A stretch of DNA of 64,000 bases, from positions 109,488 through 173,487 of the forward strand of contig CAVOWK010000013.1 in assembly GCA_963700045.1 (NCBI GenBank), in the 5' to 3' direction. Positions 45,290 through 53,926 of this stretch are shown piece after piece. The first letter of the stretch is position 1. Each line of letters starts with the position of its first letter. The notes beneath the pieces were generated by a model that worked only from the letters and a program-made list of their open reading frames with translations, had not been told where the DNA came from and ran no database searches. Source of the DNA: RPQJ01 sp963700045. GTDB lineage: Bacteria > Pseudomonadota > Gammaproteobacteria > Steroidobacterales > Steroidobacteraceae. Position numbers and translations under genes: made by a program.

Positions 45290-45922
45290 ATGCCCATGAT
45301 CGAACCCACCGCATTGAATCTCGTCCCGATGGTCGTCGAACAGACGGCCCGCGGCGAACGTGCCTACGACATCTACTCGCGCCTGCTGAAGGAACGGGTG
45401 ATCTTCCTGGTCGGCCCGGTCGAGGACTACATGGCCAACCTCGTCGTGGCCCAGTTGTTGTACCTCGAGTCGGAGAATCCCGAGAAGGACGTCGCGATCT
45501 ACATCAATTCGCCGGGCGGTTCGGTCAGCTCAGGCCTCGCGATCTACGACACGATGCAGTTCATCAAGCCGGACGTCAGCACGATCTGCGTGGGCCAGGC
45601 GGCCAGCATGGGTGCGGTGCTGCTCGCGGGCGGCGCGAAGGGCAAGCGTTTCTGCCTGCCGCATTCGCGCGTGATGATTCACCAGCCCCTCGGTGGTTTC
45701 CAGGGCCAGGCGACCGACATCGAGATCCACGCGCGTGAGATCCTCGACGCCCGGCACCGGCTGAACTCGATCCTGGCGAAGCACACCGGCCAGACGATCG
45801 ACCGGATCAAGGCGGACACGGATCGTGACAATTTCATGACCGGCGAACAGGCAACCGCCTACGGCCTGATCGACGCGGTGCTGCAGCAGCGCGGCGAAGC
45901 AGGCACGGCGACCCGCACCTGA
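45290..45922 (+). CDS. clpP: ATP-dependent Clp protease proteolytic subunit
   Basis: 210-aa serine protease forming the tetradecameric ClpP chamber. Catalytic S106 (GQAASMGA) and H131 (VMIHQP) are present, with the Asp in the TDRDNFMT region. Partner ClpX is encoded next. Start MPMIEPTALNLVPMVVEQ is the normal family N-terminus. Confidence 0.98.
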   Translation: MPMIEPTALNLVPMVVEQTARGERAYDIYSRLLKERVIFLVGPVEDYMANLVVAQLLYLESENPEKDVAIYINSPGGSVSSGLAIYDTMQFIKPDVSTICVGQAASMGAVLLAGGAKGKRFCLPHSRVMIHQPLGGFQGQATDIEIHAREILDARHRLNSILAKHTGQTIDRIKADTDRDNFMTGEQATAYGLIDAVLQQRGEAGTATRT

Positions 45923-45931
45923 ACGGCGTGC

Positions 45932-45970
45932 TGCAGTGATCAATAAGTCACTGTAGCGTCTGGCTTTTTT
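45932..45970 (+). terminator. Possible clpP terminator/attenuator hairpin
   Basis: Stem TGCAGTGA/TCACTGTA (45932-45939 with 45948-45955, one G-T pair), followed by a T6 run at 45965-45970. The ten-nt gap between stem and T-run makes it atypical. It lies in the 119-bp clpP-clpX gap. Confidence 0.3.
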
Positions 45971-46041
45971 GCGAGCAGGGGGCTTTGGTGGTATAAGCCA
46001 TCAAGGCCGGTTTTGGCCTCCGGACCACGGGTTCTCGGTAC

Positions 46042-47346
46042 ATGGCGGACGATCGCTCAAAGCACGACGACGGCAAGCTTCTCTATTGCTCCTTCTGCGG
46101 CAAGAGCCAGCACGAGGTTCGCAAACTGATCGCCGGTCCGTCGGTGTTCGTCTGCGACGAGTGCGTTGAGCTCTGCAACGACATCATCCGCGAGGAACTC
46201 GAGGAAAAAGCCGAGAAGACCCGCGAGAAGCTGCCGAAGCCGCAGGAAATCAAGAAAGTCCTCGACGAGTACGTCATTGGCCAGGAACGGGCCAAGAAGG
46301 TGCTGTCCGTCGCGGTCTACAACCACTACAAGCGGTTGCAGAACAAGTCTGGCGAACGCACTCGCGACGACATCGAACTCGCCAAGAGCAACATCCTGCT
46401 GATCGGCCCGACAGGCTCCGGCAAGACGCTGCTGGCCGAGACACTCGCGCGACTGCTGAACGTGCCGTTCACGATTGCCGACGCCACGACGCTGACCGAA
46501 GCGGGCTACGTGGGCGAGGACGTCGAGAACATCATCCAGAAGCTGCTGCAGAAGTGCGATTACGACGTCGAGAAGGCGCAGACCGGCATCGTCTACATCG
46601 ACGAGATCGACAAGATCTCGCGCAAGTCGGACAACCCTTCGATCACGCGTGACGTGTCGGGCGAAGGCGTGCAGCAGGCGCTGCTCAAGCTGATCGAGGG
46701 CACGATCGCGTCGGTACCGCCGCAGGGCGGCCGCAAGCACCCGCAGCAGGAGTTCCTGCAGGTCGACACGGGCAACATCCTGTTCATCTGCGGCGGCGCC
46801 TTTGCCGGCCTCGAAAAGGTCATCATGAACCGCACCCACAAGGGCGGCATCGGCTTCCAGGCGGAGGTCCGCGAACAGAGCGCGCGCCAGCACGGCAGCG
46901 ACCTGTTCCACGACGTCGAGCCGGAAGACCTGATCAAGTTCGGCCTGATTCCCGAGTTCGTCGGCCGCCTGCCGGTAGTCGCGACGCTGGACGAGCTCGA
47001 CGAGGCTGCGCTGATGCAGATCCTCACCGACCCGAAGAACGCGCTGACGAAGCAGTACCGCAAGCTCTTCGACATGGAAGGCGTCGACCTCGAGTTCCGC
47101 GAGGAATCACTGCGCGCGGTGTCGCGCAAGGCGATGCAGCGCAAGACGGGGGCCCGTGGCCTGCGCACGATCCTCGAGAACGTGCTGCTCGACATCATGT
47201 ACGACCTGCCGAGCATGCGGAACGTGCAGAAGGTCGTGATCGACGAGGACGTGATCCAGGGCGAGAGCAAGCCGTACCTGGTGTACGGCCAGGACGAGCC
47301 GCGCCTCGCGGCCGTCGAAGAGCGGCGCACCGGTTCGGACCACTAG
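46042..47346 (+). CDS. clpX: ATP-dependent Clp protease ATP-binding subunit ClpX
   Basis: 434-aa AAA+ unfoldase. N-terminal zinc-binding domain (C16, C19, C38, C41), Walker A GPTGSGKT (residues 122-129), Walker B YIDEIDKI, and the IGF loop region of ClpX for ClpP docking. The TAG stop directly precedes a GGGGTTA array, so nothing separates the gene from the repeat arm. Confidence 0.98.
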   Translation: MADDRSKHDDGKLLYCSFCGKSQHEVRKLIAGPSVFVCDECVELCNDIIREELEEKAEKTREKLPKPQEIKKVLDEYVIGQERAKKVLSVAVYNHYKRLQNKSGERTRDDIELAKSNILLIGPTGSGKTLLAETLARLLNVPFTIADATTLTEAGYVGEDVENIIQKLLQKCDYDVEKAQTGIVYIDEIDKISRKSDNPSITRDVSGEGVQQALLKLIEGTIASVPPQGGRKHPQQEFLQVDTGNILFICGGAFAGLEKVIMNRTHKGGIGFQAEVREQSARQHGSDLFHDVEPEDLIKFGLIPEFVGRLPVVATLDELDEAALMQILTDPKNALTKQYRKLFDMEGVDLEFREESLRAVSRKAMQRKTGARGLRTILENVLLDIMYDLPSMRNVQKVVIDEDVIQGESKPYLVYGQDEPRLAAVEERRTGSDH

Positions 47347-47349
47347 GAA

Positions 47350-47380
47350 GGGGTTAGGGGTTAGGGGATAGGGGTTAGTC
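47350..47380 (+). repeat. Heptamer-array left-type arm 3 (solo or distant pair)
   Basis: GGGGTTA/GGGGATA units ending in TTAGTCG, directly after the clpX stop. The next right-type arm is 3.3 kb away at 50657. It therefore either brackets lon-hupB-tRNA-Val-tRNA-Asp or is a degraded solo arm. Confidence 0.75.
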
Positions 47381-47459
47381 GATCCGGTTGGTCGAAACCA
47401 TCGATACCTGTTCCCTTGCGGACGTTCTGTCCGATCAAGTCGCCCGGCAAGCTCGACAG

Positions 47460-47486
47460 CCCTCTCCCACAATACGTGGGAGAGGG
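47460..47486. repeat. 11-bp inverted repeat CCCTCTCCCAC
   Basis: Perfect stem CCCTCTCCCAC/GTGGGAGAGGG with loop AATAC, in the 283-bp clpX-lon gap. No U-tract. Could be an intergenic palindrome or a transcription barrier. Confidence 0.6.
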
Positions 47487-47580
47487 AACAAGAGCAGTTG
47501 ATTCCGGCGATTCCGCCCCAAATCTCTCCCCGCGCGCCGCACGGGCGAGCTAATATTTTCCCTAGTATTCCCCCTGCCTT

Positions 47581-47598
47581 CTGTTGCTGACGCAACAG
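47581..47598. promoter_or_regulatory. Hairpin in the lon leader region
   Basis: CTGTTGC-TGAC-GCAACAG, preceded by CCCCCTG and followed by GGGGG, so an alternative longer CCCCCTG/CAGGGGG pairing is possible. It lies 31 nt before the lon GTG. A regulatory role is conjecture. Confidence 0.3.
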
Positions 47599-47629
47599 GG
47601 GGAGCCAGACGGTCCGGAGACCCCCGCAC

Positions 47630-50092
47630 GTGACCACCAAGCCCGAATCGAACGCCCCGACGACGCCTGTGACGGCAAGCACCGAGTCGATGCCGGTCCT
47701 GCCGCTGCGCGATGTCGTGGTCTATCCGCACATGGTCATCCCCCTGTTCGTCGGCCGCGAGAAATCCATCCTTGCGCTCGAGCAGGCGATGAAAATCGAT
47801 AAACAGGTCCTGCTGCTGGCGCAGAAGCAGGCGGACGTGGACGAGCCCGCCGCCAAGGATCTCTACGACGTCGGCACGATTGCGACGATCCTGCAGTTGC
47901 TCAAGCTCCCTGACGGTACCGTGAAGGTGCTGGTCGAGGGCATCGAGCGCGCCGCGGTTACCGGCCTGCAGCAGGCCGAATTCTTCACTGCCGTCGCCAC
48001 GCCGCTCACCGATGGCGAGCGCTACGACGAGCGCGAGATGGACGTGCTCGTGCGTTCCGTCGTCTCGCAGTTCGAGCAGTACGTAAAGCTGAACCGCAAG
48101 GTTCCGCCGGAGATCCTCACCTCGCTGGCCGGCATCGAACAGCCAGGCCGCCTCGCGGACACCGTCGCGGCGCACATGTCGCTAAAGCTCGACGCCAAGC
48201 AGAAGGTGCTCGAGATCCAGGACGTGCGCCGTCGCCTCGAGCACATCCTCGCGCTGATCGAAGGCGAGATGGACGTGCTGCAGATCGAGAAACGCATCCG
48301 CGGCCGCGTCAAGCAGCAGATGGAGAAGAGCCAGCGGGAGTACTACCTCAACGAGCAGATGAAGGCGATCCAGAAGGAACTGGGCGAACTCGACGACGCG
48401 CCGAACGAAATTGCCGAACTCGAGAAACGCATCACGCGTGCCGGCATGCCGAAGGAAGCGCGCGAGAAGGCGAAGTCCGAGCTGGCGAAGCTCAAGCTGA
48501 TGTCGCCGATGTCGGCGGAAGCCACCGTCGTGCGCAATTACATCGATTGGCTGGTGAAGTGCCCGTGGCGCAAGCGCACGAAGGTGAAGCACGACCTGCC
48601 GGCCGCCGAGAAGGTGCTGAATGAAGACCATTTCGGGCTCGAGAAGGTCAAGGAACGCATCGTCGAGTACCTCGCGGTGCAACAGCGCGTGCAGACGCTG
48701 AAGGGTCCGATTCTCTGTCTCGTCGGTCCTCCCGGCGTGGGCAAGACCTCGCTCGGCCAGAGCATCGCGCGCGCCACCAACCGCAACTTCGTCCGCATGT
48801 CGCTTGGCGGCGTGCGTGACGAGGCCGAAATCCGCGGCCATCGCCGAACCTACATCGGCTCGATGCCCGGCAAGATCGTGCAGAACATGGTCCGCACCGG
48901 CGTGAAGAACCCGCTGTTCCTGCTCGACGAAGTCGACAAGATGGCCATGGACTTCCGTGGCGACCCGTCGGCCGCGCTGCTCGAGGTGCTCGATCCAGAG
49001 CAGAACGCCGCGTTCAACGACCATTACCTCGAGGTCGATTTCGACCTGTCCGACGTGATGTTCGTCTGCACGGCCAACAGCCTGAACATCCCGCCGCCGC
49101 TGCTCGATCGCATGGAGGTCATCCGCCTCCCCGGGTACACCGAGGACGAGAAGTCGAGCATCGCGCGCCGCTACCTGGTGCCGAAGCAGATGAAGCAGAA
49201 CGGCCTCAAGAACGACGAACTCAAGATTTCCGATCCGGCGATCCTCGACGTGATCCGCCATTACACGCGTGAAGCGGGTGTGCGCAGTCTCGAGCGTGAA
49301 ATCTCCAAGGTCTGCCGCAAGTCGGTGAAGGAGCTGCTGCTCGAGAAGGACCGCAAGGTCATCTCGGTTACGCCGAAGAACCTGCCGAAGTATCTCGGCG
49401 TGCGTCGTCACCGGTACGGACGCGCCGAGGAACTCGATCAGGTGGGGCAGGTGACCGGCCTCGCCTGGACCGAAGTGGGTGGCGAACTGCTCACGATCGA
49501 GTCCGCGGTGATGCCCGGCAAGGGCAAGCTCACGCACACGGGCCAGCTCGGCGAGGTGATGCAGGAGTCGATCCAGGCCGCCATGACGGTGGTGCGCAGC
49601 CGCGCCAACGTGCTCGGCCTCGATCCGGAGTTCTACCAGAAGGCGGACGTGCACATTCACGTGCCCGAAGGTGCGACGCCGAAGGACGGCCCGAGCGCAG
49701 GCATCGGCATGTGCACGGCGCTGGTGTCGGCGCTGACCAGGATTCCGGTGCGCGCAGACGTCGCCATGACGGGTGAAATCACCCTGCGCGGCGAAGTGCT
49801 GCCGATCGGTGGTCTCAAGGAGAAGCTGCTCGCGGCGCACCGCGGCGGCATCACCACCGTTCTCATTCCGGACGAGAACGTCAAGGATCTCGCCGAGATT
49901 CCTGACAACATCAAGGGCAAGCTGCAGATCAAGCCGGTCAAGTGGATCGACGAAGTACTGCAGCTCGCATTGAAGGAAATGCCGCAACCGTTGGCTGTCG
50001 CGGGGGCAGCGACGGCGAGCAGGGAAGACGGCAAGCGGACCGGCGCCAAGCGTCCGGCCAAGCGTACGGGCAAGCAGGTGCATGCCCACTGA
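47630..50092 (+). CDS. lon: ATP-dependent protease Lon
   Basis: 820-aa LonA protease: N-terminal substrate-binding domain starting PVLPLRDVVVYPHMVIPLFV, Walker A GPPGVGKT (residues 366-373), Walker B FLLDEVDKM, and catalytic S689 in KDGPSAGIGM with the Lys about 43 residues later. GTG start with GGAGA upstream. The C-terminal ~25 residues are basic (KRTGAKRPAKRTGKQ), an extension beyond the usual Lon end. Followed by hupB as in most gammaproteobacteria. Confidence 0.98.
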   Translation: MTTKPESNAPTTPVTASTESMPVLPLRDVVVYPHMVIPLFVGREKSILALEQAMKIDKQVLLLAQKQADVDEPAAKDLYDVGTIATILQLLKLPDGTVKVLVEGIERAAVTGLQQAEFFTAVATPLTDGERYDEREMDVLVRSVVSQFEQYVKLNRKVPPEILTSLAGIEQPGRLADTVAAHMSLKLDAKQKVLEIQDVRRRLEHILALIEGEMDVLQIEKRIRGRVKQQMEKSQREYYLNEQMKAIQKELGELDDAPNEIAELEKRITRAGMPKEAREKAKSELAKLKLMSPMSAEATVVRNYIDWLVKCPWRKRTKVKHDLPAAEKVLNEDHFGLEKVKERIVEYLAVQQRVQTLKGPILCLVGPPGVGKTSLGQSIARATNRNFVRMSLGGVRDEAEIRGHRRTYIGSMPGKIVQNMVRTGVKNPLFLLDEVDKMAMDFRGDPSAALLEVLDPEQNAAFNDHYLEVDFDLSDVMFVCTANSLNIPPPLLDRMEVIRLPGYTEDEKSSIARRYLVPKQMKQNGLKNDELKISDPAILDVIRHYTREAGVRSLEREISKVCRKSVKELLLEKDRKVISVTPKNLPKYLGVRRHRYGRAEELDQVGQVTGLAWTEVGGELLTIESAVMPGKGKLTHTGQLGEVMQESIQAAMTVVRSRANVLGLDPEFYQKADVHIHVPEGATPKDGPSAGIGMCTALVSALTRIPVRADVAMTGEITLRGEVLPIGGLKEKLLAAHRGGITTVLIPDENVKDLAEIPDNIKGKLQIKPVKWIDEVLQLALKEMPQPLAVAGAATASREDGKRTGAKRPAKRTGKQVHAH

Positions 50093-50119
50093 CCGAATGA
50101 CGACGAGGAACACCAACCG

Positions 50120-50392
50120 ATGAACAAGAACGACCTGATCGATGCAGTTGCCGAGCGCACGTCGCTCGCGAAGTCCGATGCCGCGCGCGCCGTCGAGGCC
50201 GTGCTCGGTGCGATCACAGACACCCTGCAGAAGGGCGATGCGGTGACGCTGTCGGGCTTCGGCACGTTCGCTGTCAAGACACGGGCGGCCCGCACTGGCC
50301 GCAATCCCCGGACCGGCGAGGCGATCCAGATTGCCGCCAGCAAGGTCCCGGGCTTCAAGGCTGGAAAAGGCCTGAAGGATGCCGTAAGCTAG
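50120..50392 (+). CDS. hupB: DNA-binding protein HU-beta
   Basis: 90-aa histone-like DNA-bending protein with the family signature GFGTFAVKTRAARTGRNP (about residues 46-63) in the DNA-binding arm. GAGGA ribosome-binding site before the ATG. Directly downstream of lon. Confidence 0.97.
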   Translation: MNKNDLIDAVAERTSLAKSDAARAVEAVLGAITDTLQKGDAVTLSGFGTFAVKTRAARTGRNPRTGEAIQIAASKVPGFKAGKGLKDAVS

Positions 50393-50411
50393 TGGGCTAC
50401 CAGTGAGGTGC

Positions 50412-50487
50412 GGGTGCTTAGCTCAGCTGGTAGAGCGGCGCCTTTACACGGCGTAGGTCGGGGGTTCGATCCCCTCAGCACCCACCA
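50412..50487 (+). tRNA. tRNA-Val (anticodon UAC)
   Basis: 76 nt with encoded CCA. Acceptor GGGTGCT/AGCACCC, D-arm AGCTCAGCTGGTAGAGC, anticodon loop TTTACAC giving UAC, T-loop GGTTCGATCC. Confidence 0.97.
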
Positions 50488-50496
50488 GAAATACGC

Positions 50497-50573
50497 GGAG
50501 TGGTAGTTCAGTTGGTTAGAATACCGGCCTGTCACGCCGGGGGTCGCGGGTTCGAGTCCCGTCCACTCCGCCA
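50497..50573 (+). tRNA. tRNA-Asp (anticodon GUC)
   Basis: 77 nt with encoded CCA. Acceptor GGAGTGG/CCACTCC, discriminator G, anticodon loop CTGTCAC giving GUC, T-loop GGTTCGAGTCC. Nine nt after tRNA-Val, so probably processed from one transcript. Confidence 0.97.
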
Positions 50574-50586
50574 GCTTCTGGATCAT

Positions 50587-50615
50587 GAAAGCCCGCTCGC
50601 GCGGGCTTTCGTATT
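50587..50615 (+). terminator. Rho-independent terminator after the tRNA pair
   Basis: Ten-bp stem GAAAGCCCGC/GCGGGCTTTC (50587-50610) with TCGC loop, then GTATTTT. The strongest intrinsic terminator seen in the window. Confidence 0.85.
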
Positions 50616-50656
50616 TTCGGGTAACTAACAACTGGCGGGCCCCAGGTCCGCCTCTT

Positions 50657-50695
50657 ACTATCCCCTAACCCCTAACCCCTAACCCCTAACCCCTA
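50657..50695 (-). repeat. Heptamer-array right-type arm 4, abutting ppiD start
   Basis: ACTATCCCCTAACC followed by further CCCCTAA units, ending six nt before the ppiD ATG. The bordering TCTTACTATCCCC matches the TCCGACTATCCCC of element 4 except at two bases. Upstream partner may be arm 3 at 47350. Confidence 0.75.
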
Positions 50696-50701
50696 GACAA
50701 A

Positions 50702-52615
50702 ATGCTGCAGAAGATTCGCGAAAGAATTTCCGGGCCGTTCGCCATTTTCTTCCTCGGCGCCATCGCCGTCGTCTTCATCTTCTGGGGCGTCCAGTTTGAG
50801 TCGGCGGTGACCTCGGCTGCCGCGACCGTGAACGGCAGGGACATCTCCCAGGAGACCGTGCGCCAGGCCTGGCAGGACCGCCAGACCGAGTTGCAGACGC
50901 AGTTGCGCGACGAGTTGCCGCCGGAACTCGTCAAGTCCGAGCAGGCCAAGCTCATCGACGAATTCATCACCCGCGAACTGCTGGTGCAGCGCGCGCACGA
51001 CAGCGGCTATCGCGTCAGCGACCGTGAACTCGCCGAGGCGATCACCAGGATCCCGGCGCTGGAGGTCGACGGCAAGTTCTCGCGCGACCGTTACGCGGCG
51101 CTGCTGCGGCAGCAGGGCCGTACCGAACCGCAGTTCGAGCAGGAGTTCCGCCGCGATCTCGAGACTTCCCAGTTGCGCAATTCGATCGCACTGTCGTCGT
51201 TCGTGACGCCGGGCGAACTGCGTCATCGCGTCGAACTCCAGGGCGAGACGCGCGATGTCGCATACGCCGTCGTGCCCGCCGCCGCATACGCGGCGCAGGT
51301 GCAGGTGGCGCCGGCCGAAATCACGGTCTATTACGACAAGAACAAGTCGCAGTTCATGTCGCAGGAGAAGGTGGCGCTGCAGTACCTGAAGCTCGACCTG
51401 GCCGACATCGCGGCCGGCGTGCAGGTGACGGAAGAAGCGCTGAAGAAGTATTACGACGAGACGGCCGCCGAGCGCAACGCCGTGCCGGAACGTCGCAAGG
51501 CTGCGCACATCCTGATCGAATCGGGCAGCGACGACGCGGCAGCCAGCAAGAAGGCCGAAGCCGTCCTGGCCCGCGCCAGGGCGGGCGAGGATTTCGCCAA
51601 GCTGGCGCAGGAATTCTCGGACGATCCGGGTTCCAAGGCAGCCGGTGGCGATCTGGGCTGGGCGCCGAAGGAAGCGTACGTGCAGCCGTTCTCGGAAGCG
51701 CTCTTCGCCATGAGCAAGGGCGAAATCCGCGGGCCGGTGAAGACGCAGTTCGGGTACCACATCATCCGGCTCGAAGACATCGAGGAACCGCACGTGCGCA
51801 GCTTCGACGAAGTTCGCGCCGAGCTCGAGCCCGAATTCCGGCGTGAGCAGGCGCAGACGCTGTTCTACGAAAAGTCGCAGCAGCTCGCGGACGAATCCTT
51901 CGCCTCGCTGAGTGAACTCGACAGCGTCGGCAAGAAGCTCGGCATGACGGTGCAGACCGTCGAGGAATTCACGCGTCAGGGTGGCGGCGCGCTCGGCAAC
52001 GACCGCAAGGTGATCGAGGCGGCATTCAGCAATGAAGTGCTGCAGGAACGCCAGAACAGCCAGCCGGTGCCGATCGGCGAGGACAGCGTCGTCGTACTGC
52101 GCGTCACCGATCACAAGCCGTCGACGCAGCTGCCGCTGGCCCAGGTGCAGGAGCAGATCGCGACCCGCCTGCGCGAAGACAAGGCGCGTGCTGCCGCCAC
52201 CGAGGCCGCCACCGCCCTGGCGAAGCGCGTCAATGCAGGTGAGCCGCTGGCGACAGCCGCAGCGTCGGTTGGCTCGACGCCGACAGCCTCGCAGTCCGTG
52301 AGCCGTCAGGGCCCGACCGCAGAAGGCGCCGCACCGATGGTGCCGGAACTGCTGCAGGCGATCTTCCAGGCGCCGCGTCCAGCGGGAGCGGGCAAGGTCA
52401 GCGCTGGCGTGGCCACGCTCGCGAGCGGTGATCCCGCCGTGTTCGTCGTCTCGTCCGCCAACCCGGGCACTCCCGCCGCGTTTGGTGGCAACCTCGCCGA
52501 GCAGGCGCAGAACCTCGCGACGCAGAACGCGGCGATCGAGTTCGATGCTTACCTGGCCGAGCTGCGTCGCACCGCGAAGATCAAGCGCAACGACAAGGTG
52601 TTTGCGACGGAATAG
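50702..52615 (+). CDS. ppiD: Periplasmic folding chaperone / PPIase PpiD
   Basis: 637-aa inner-membrane-anchored SurA-like chaperone: one TM helix at residues 11-30 (GPFAIFFLGAIAVVFIFWGV), a SurA_N-like helical domain and a parvulin domain around residues 260-360 (RRKAAHILIESG through FGYHIIRLEDI). No ribosome-binding sequence is visible: a CCCCTAA array ends six bases before the ATG. The TAG stop is formed inside the array of the next element. Confidence 0.93.
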   Translation: MLQKIRERISGPFAIFFLGAIAVVFIFWGVQFESAVTSAAATVNGRDISQETVRQAWQDRQTELQTQLRDELPPELVKSEQAKLIDEFITRELLVQRAHDSGYRVSDRELAEAITRIPALEVDGKFSRDRYAALLRQQGRTEPQFEQEFRRDLETSQLRNSIALSSFVTPGELRHRVELQGETRDVAYAVVPAAAYAAQVQVAPAEITVYYDKNKSQFMSQEKVALQYLKLDLADIAAGVQVTEEALKKYYDETAAERNAVPERRKAAHILIESGSDDAAASKKAEAVLARARAGEDFAKLAQEFSDDPGSKAAGGDLGWAPKEAYVQPFSEALFAMSKGEIRGPVKTQFGYHIIRLEDIEEPHVRSFDEVRAELEPEFRREQAQTLFYEKSQQLADESFASLSELDSVGKKLGMTVQTVEEFTRQGGGALGNDRKVIEAAFSNEVLQERQNSQPVPIGEDSVVVLRVTDHKPSTQLPLAQVQEQIATRLREDKARAAATEAATALAKRVNAGEPLATAAASVGSTPTASQSVSRQGPTAEGAAPMVPELLQAIFQAPRPAGAGKVSAGVATLASGDPAVFVVSSANPGTPAAFGGNLAEQAQNLATQNAAIEFDAYLAELRRTAKIKRNDKVFATE

Positions 52616-53138
52616 GGGGTAGGGGATGGGGGTTGGGGGATAGTCGGACGCTACCCCAACCTTCGTCGCAGACCCGTGATTACGGCATTCATGATCCGGC
52701 CGACCTCGTCGAGCCTTAGCTGCAGGACGGTGAGGCGTTCATTGCCCACATAGCCCACGCGTTGTGCCAGCAGCAATTGCGTTTCGACTTCAGCCATCGA
52801 CCCGCGGGCGATGTGCAGGAAGGCGATGAACTCGCGAGTCGAGCGTCGGGCCGATCCTTCCGCGATGTTGGACGGGATTGAAACCGCAGCCCGCCGAATC
52901 TGCGATACCAAGCCGAACATCTCCGACTTGGGGAAAGCTGCGGTGGCCTCGTGCACCGCGACTGCCAGGTCCAGTGCCTTCTGCCAAAGAATCAGGTCTT
53001 TGTGACTATTCCGGGATTGCTGTTCCATGCAGCAATCGTCGGGTCGCGGCCCTTCCGTGTCGAAGGCAATTTCTTGTCTGCAATCCCGGATTCAGCCGCG
53101 GCTCCGACTATCCCCCAACCCCCATCCCCTAACCCCTA
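52615..53138. mobile_element. Heptamer-array element 4, carrying a four-helix-bundle gene
   Basis: About 524 bp between ppiD and fabI. Left arm GGGGGTA/GGGGATG/GGGGTTG-type units into ATAGTCGGA (52615-52649). Right arm TCCGACTATCCCCCAACC onward (53103-53138). The arms are inverted and complementary, so a transcript could fold into a long G-C stem around the gene on the minus strand. This organisation, a terminal stem around an S23-family ORF, resembles 23S rRNA intervening sequences. Both flanking genes take their TAG stops from the arms. Confidence 0.7.
52651..53028 (-). CDS. Four-helix-bundle protein (S23 / 23S rRNA intervening-sequence family)
   Basis: 125 aa with the full family signature: LILWQKALDLAVAVHEAT, FPKSEMFGLVSQIRRAAVSI, PSNIAEGSARRSTREFIAFL and ARGSMAEVETQLLLA. 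Relatives occur inside 23S rRNA intervening sequences, and the Avd accessory proteins of diversity-generating retroelements share the fold; both are associated with RNA. Here the gene sits alone within inverted heptamer arrays, and its TAG stop lies beside the left arm. Probably the one protein encoded by this repeat family; biochemical role unknown. Confidence 0.9.
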   Translation of the reverse strand: MEQQSRNSHKDLILWQKALDLAVAVHEATAAFPKSEMFGLVSQIRRAAVSIPSNIAEGSARRSTREFIAFLHIARGSMAEVETQLLLAQRVGYVGNERLTVLQLRLDEVGRIMNAVITGLRRRLG

Positions 53139-53921
53139 TTCCGGGAAGCTCATCCCCACATGGCTGTACCCGGCATCCACGTAGACGATTTCGCCGGTGA
53201 TTCCCGACGCGAGGTCGGAGCAGAGGAATGCCGCCACGTTGCCGACTTCGTCGGTCGTCACGTTGCGGCGCAGGGGCGTTGCGGCGGCCACCTGCGTCAG
53301 CATCTTGCGGAAACCGCTCACGCCCGCGGCAGCCAGCGTCTTGATCGGTCCCGCCGAGATCGCGTTCACTCGAATGCCCTGCGGGCCGAGGTCGGCCGCG
53401 AGAAAGCGCACGTTGGCTTCGAGGCTCGCCTTGGCAAGGCCCATCACGTTGTAGCTCGGGATCGAACGCACGGCGCCCAGGTACGTCAGCGTGATGATCG
53501 CGCCCGCACGTCCCTGCATCAGCGGCTTGCCGGCCTTTGCCAGCGCGGTGAGGCTGTAGCTCGAGATCTCGTGCGCAATGCGGAAGCCGTCGCGCGTGGT
53601 GCTGTCGACGAACGTGCCGGCCAGTTCCTCGCGCGGCGCGAAGGCGACCGAGTGCACGATGATGTCGAGCGAGTCCCAGACTGCGCGGATGCCTGCAAAG
53701 GCAGTGTCGATCTCGGCATCGGAGGCGACGTCCATCGGCAGCGTGATCGCCGAGTTGAAGGCCTGCGCCATCTCGAGGACGCGATCCTTGAGCCGGTCAT
53801 TCTGGTAGGTGAACGCGAGCTCTGCGCCCTCCCGGTGCATCGCCGCGGCGATGCCATGGGCGATCGAGCGCTCCGAGGCAAGCCCCACGATGAGGGCCCG
53901 CTTGCCTGTCAGGAATCCCAC
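53136..53921 (-). CDS. fabI: Enoyl-[acyl-carrier-protein] reductase (NADH), FabI
   Basis: 261-aa SDR-fold enoyl-ACP reductase of fatty-acid synthesis. N-terminal GKRALIVGLASERSIAHGIA with the FabI-type cofactor loop, SVAFAP, and catalytic Y-x6-K (YNVMGLAK). The TAG stop (complement of 53136-53138) lies in the outermost unit of the heptamer array. Normal length and start MGFLTGKRAL. Confidence 0.97.
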   Translation of the reverse strand: MGFLTGKRALIVGLASERSIAHGIAAAMHREGAELAFTYQNDRLKDRVLEMAQAFNSAITLPMDVASDAEIDTAFAGIRAVWDSLDIIVHSVAFAPREELAGTFVDSTTRDGFRIAHEISSYSLTALAKAGKPLMQGRAGAIITLTYLGAVRSIPSYNVMGLAKASLEANVRFLAADLGPQGIRVNAISAGPIKTLAAAGVSGFRKMLTQVAAATPLRRNVTTDEVGNVAAFLCSDLASGITGEIVYVDAGYSHVGMSFPE

Positions 53922-53926
53922 GATGT

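Noticed and set aside
43707..50573. tRNA genes as integration sites for a genomic island
   Set aside because: No integrase and no direct repeat of a tRNA 3' end was found nearby; the repeats next to the tRNA-Leu are the heptamer arrays.
52651..53028. Four-helix-bundle gene as an Avd of a diversity-generating retroelement
   Set aside because: No reverse transcriptase, template repeat or variable repeat lies near it in this window; only the fold relationship is kept as a hint.
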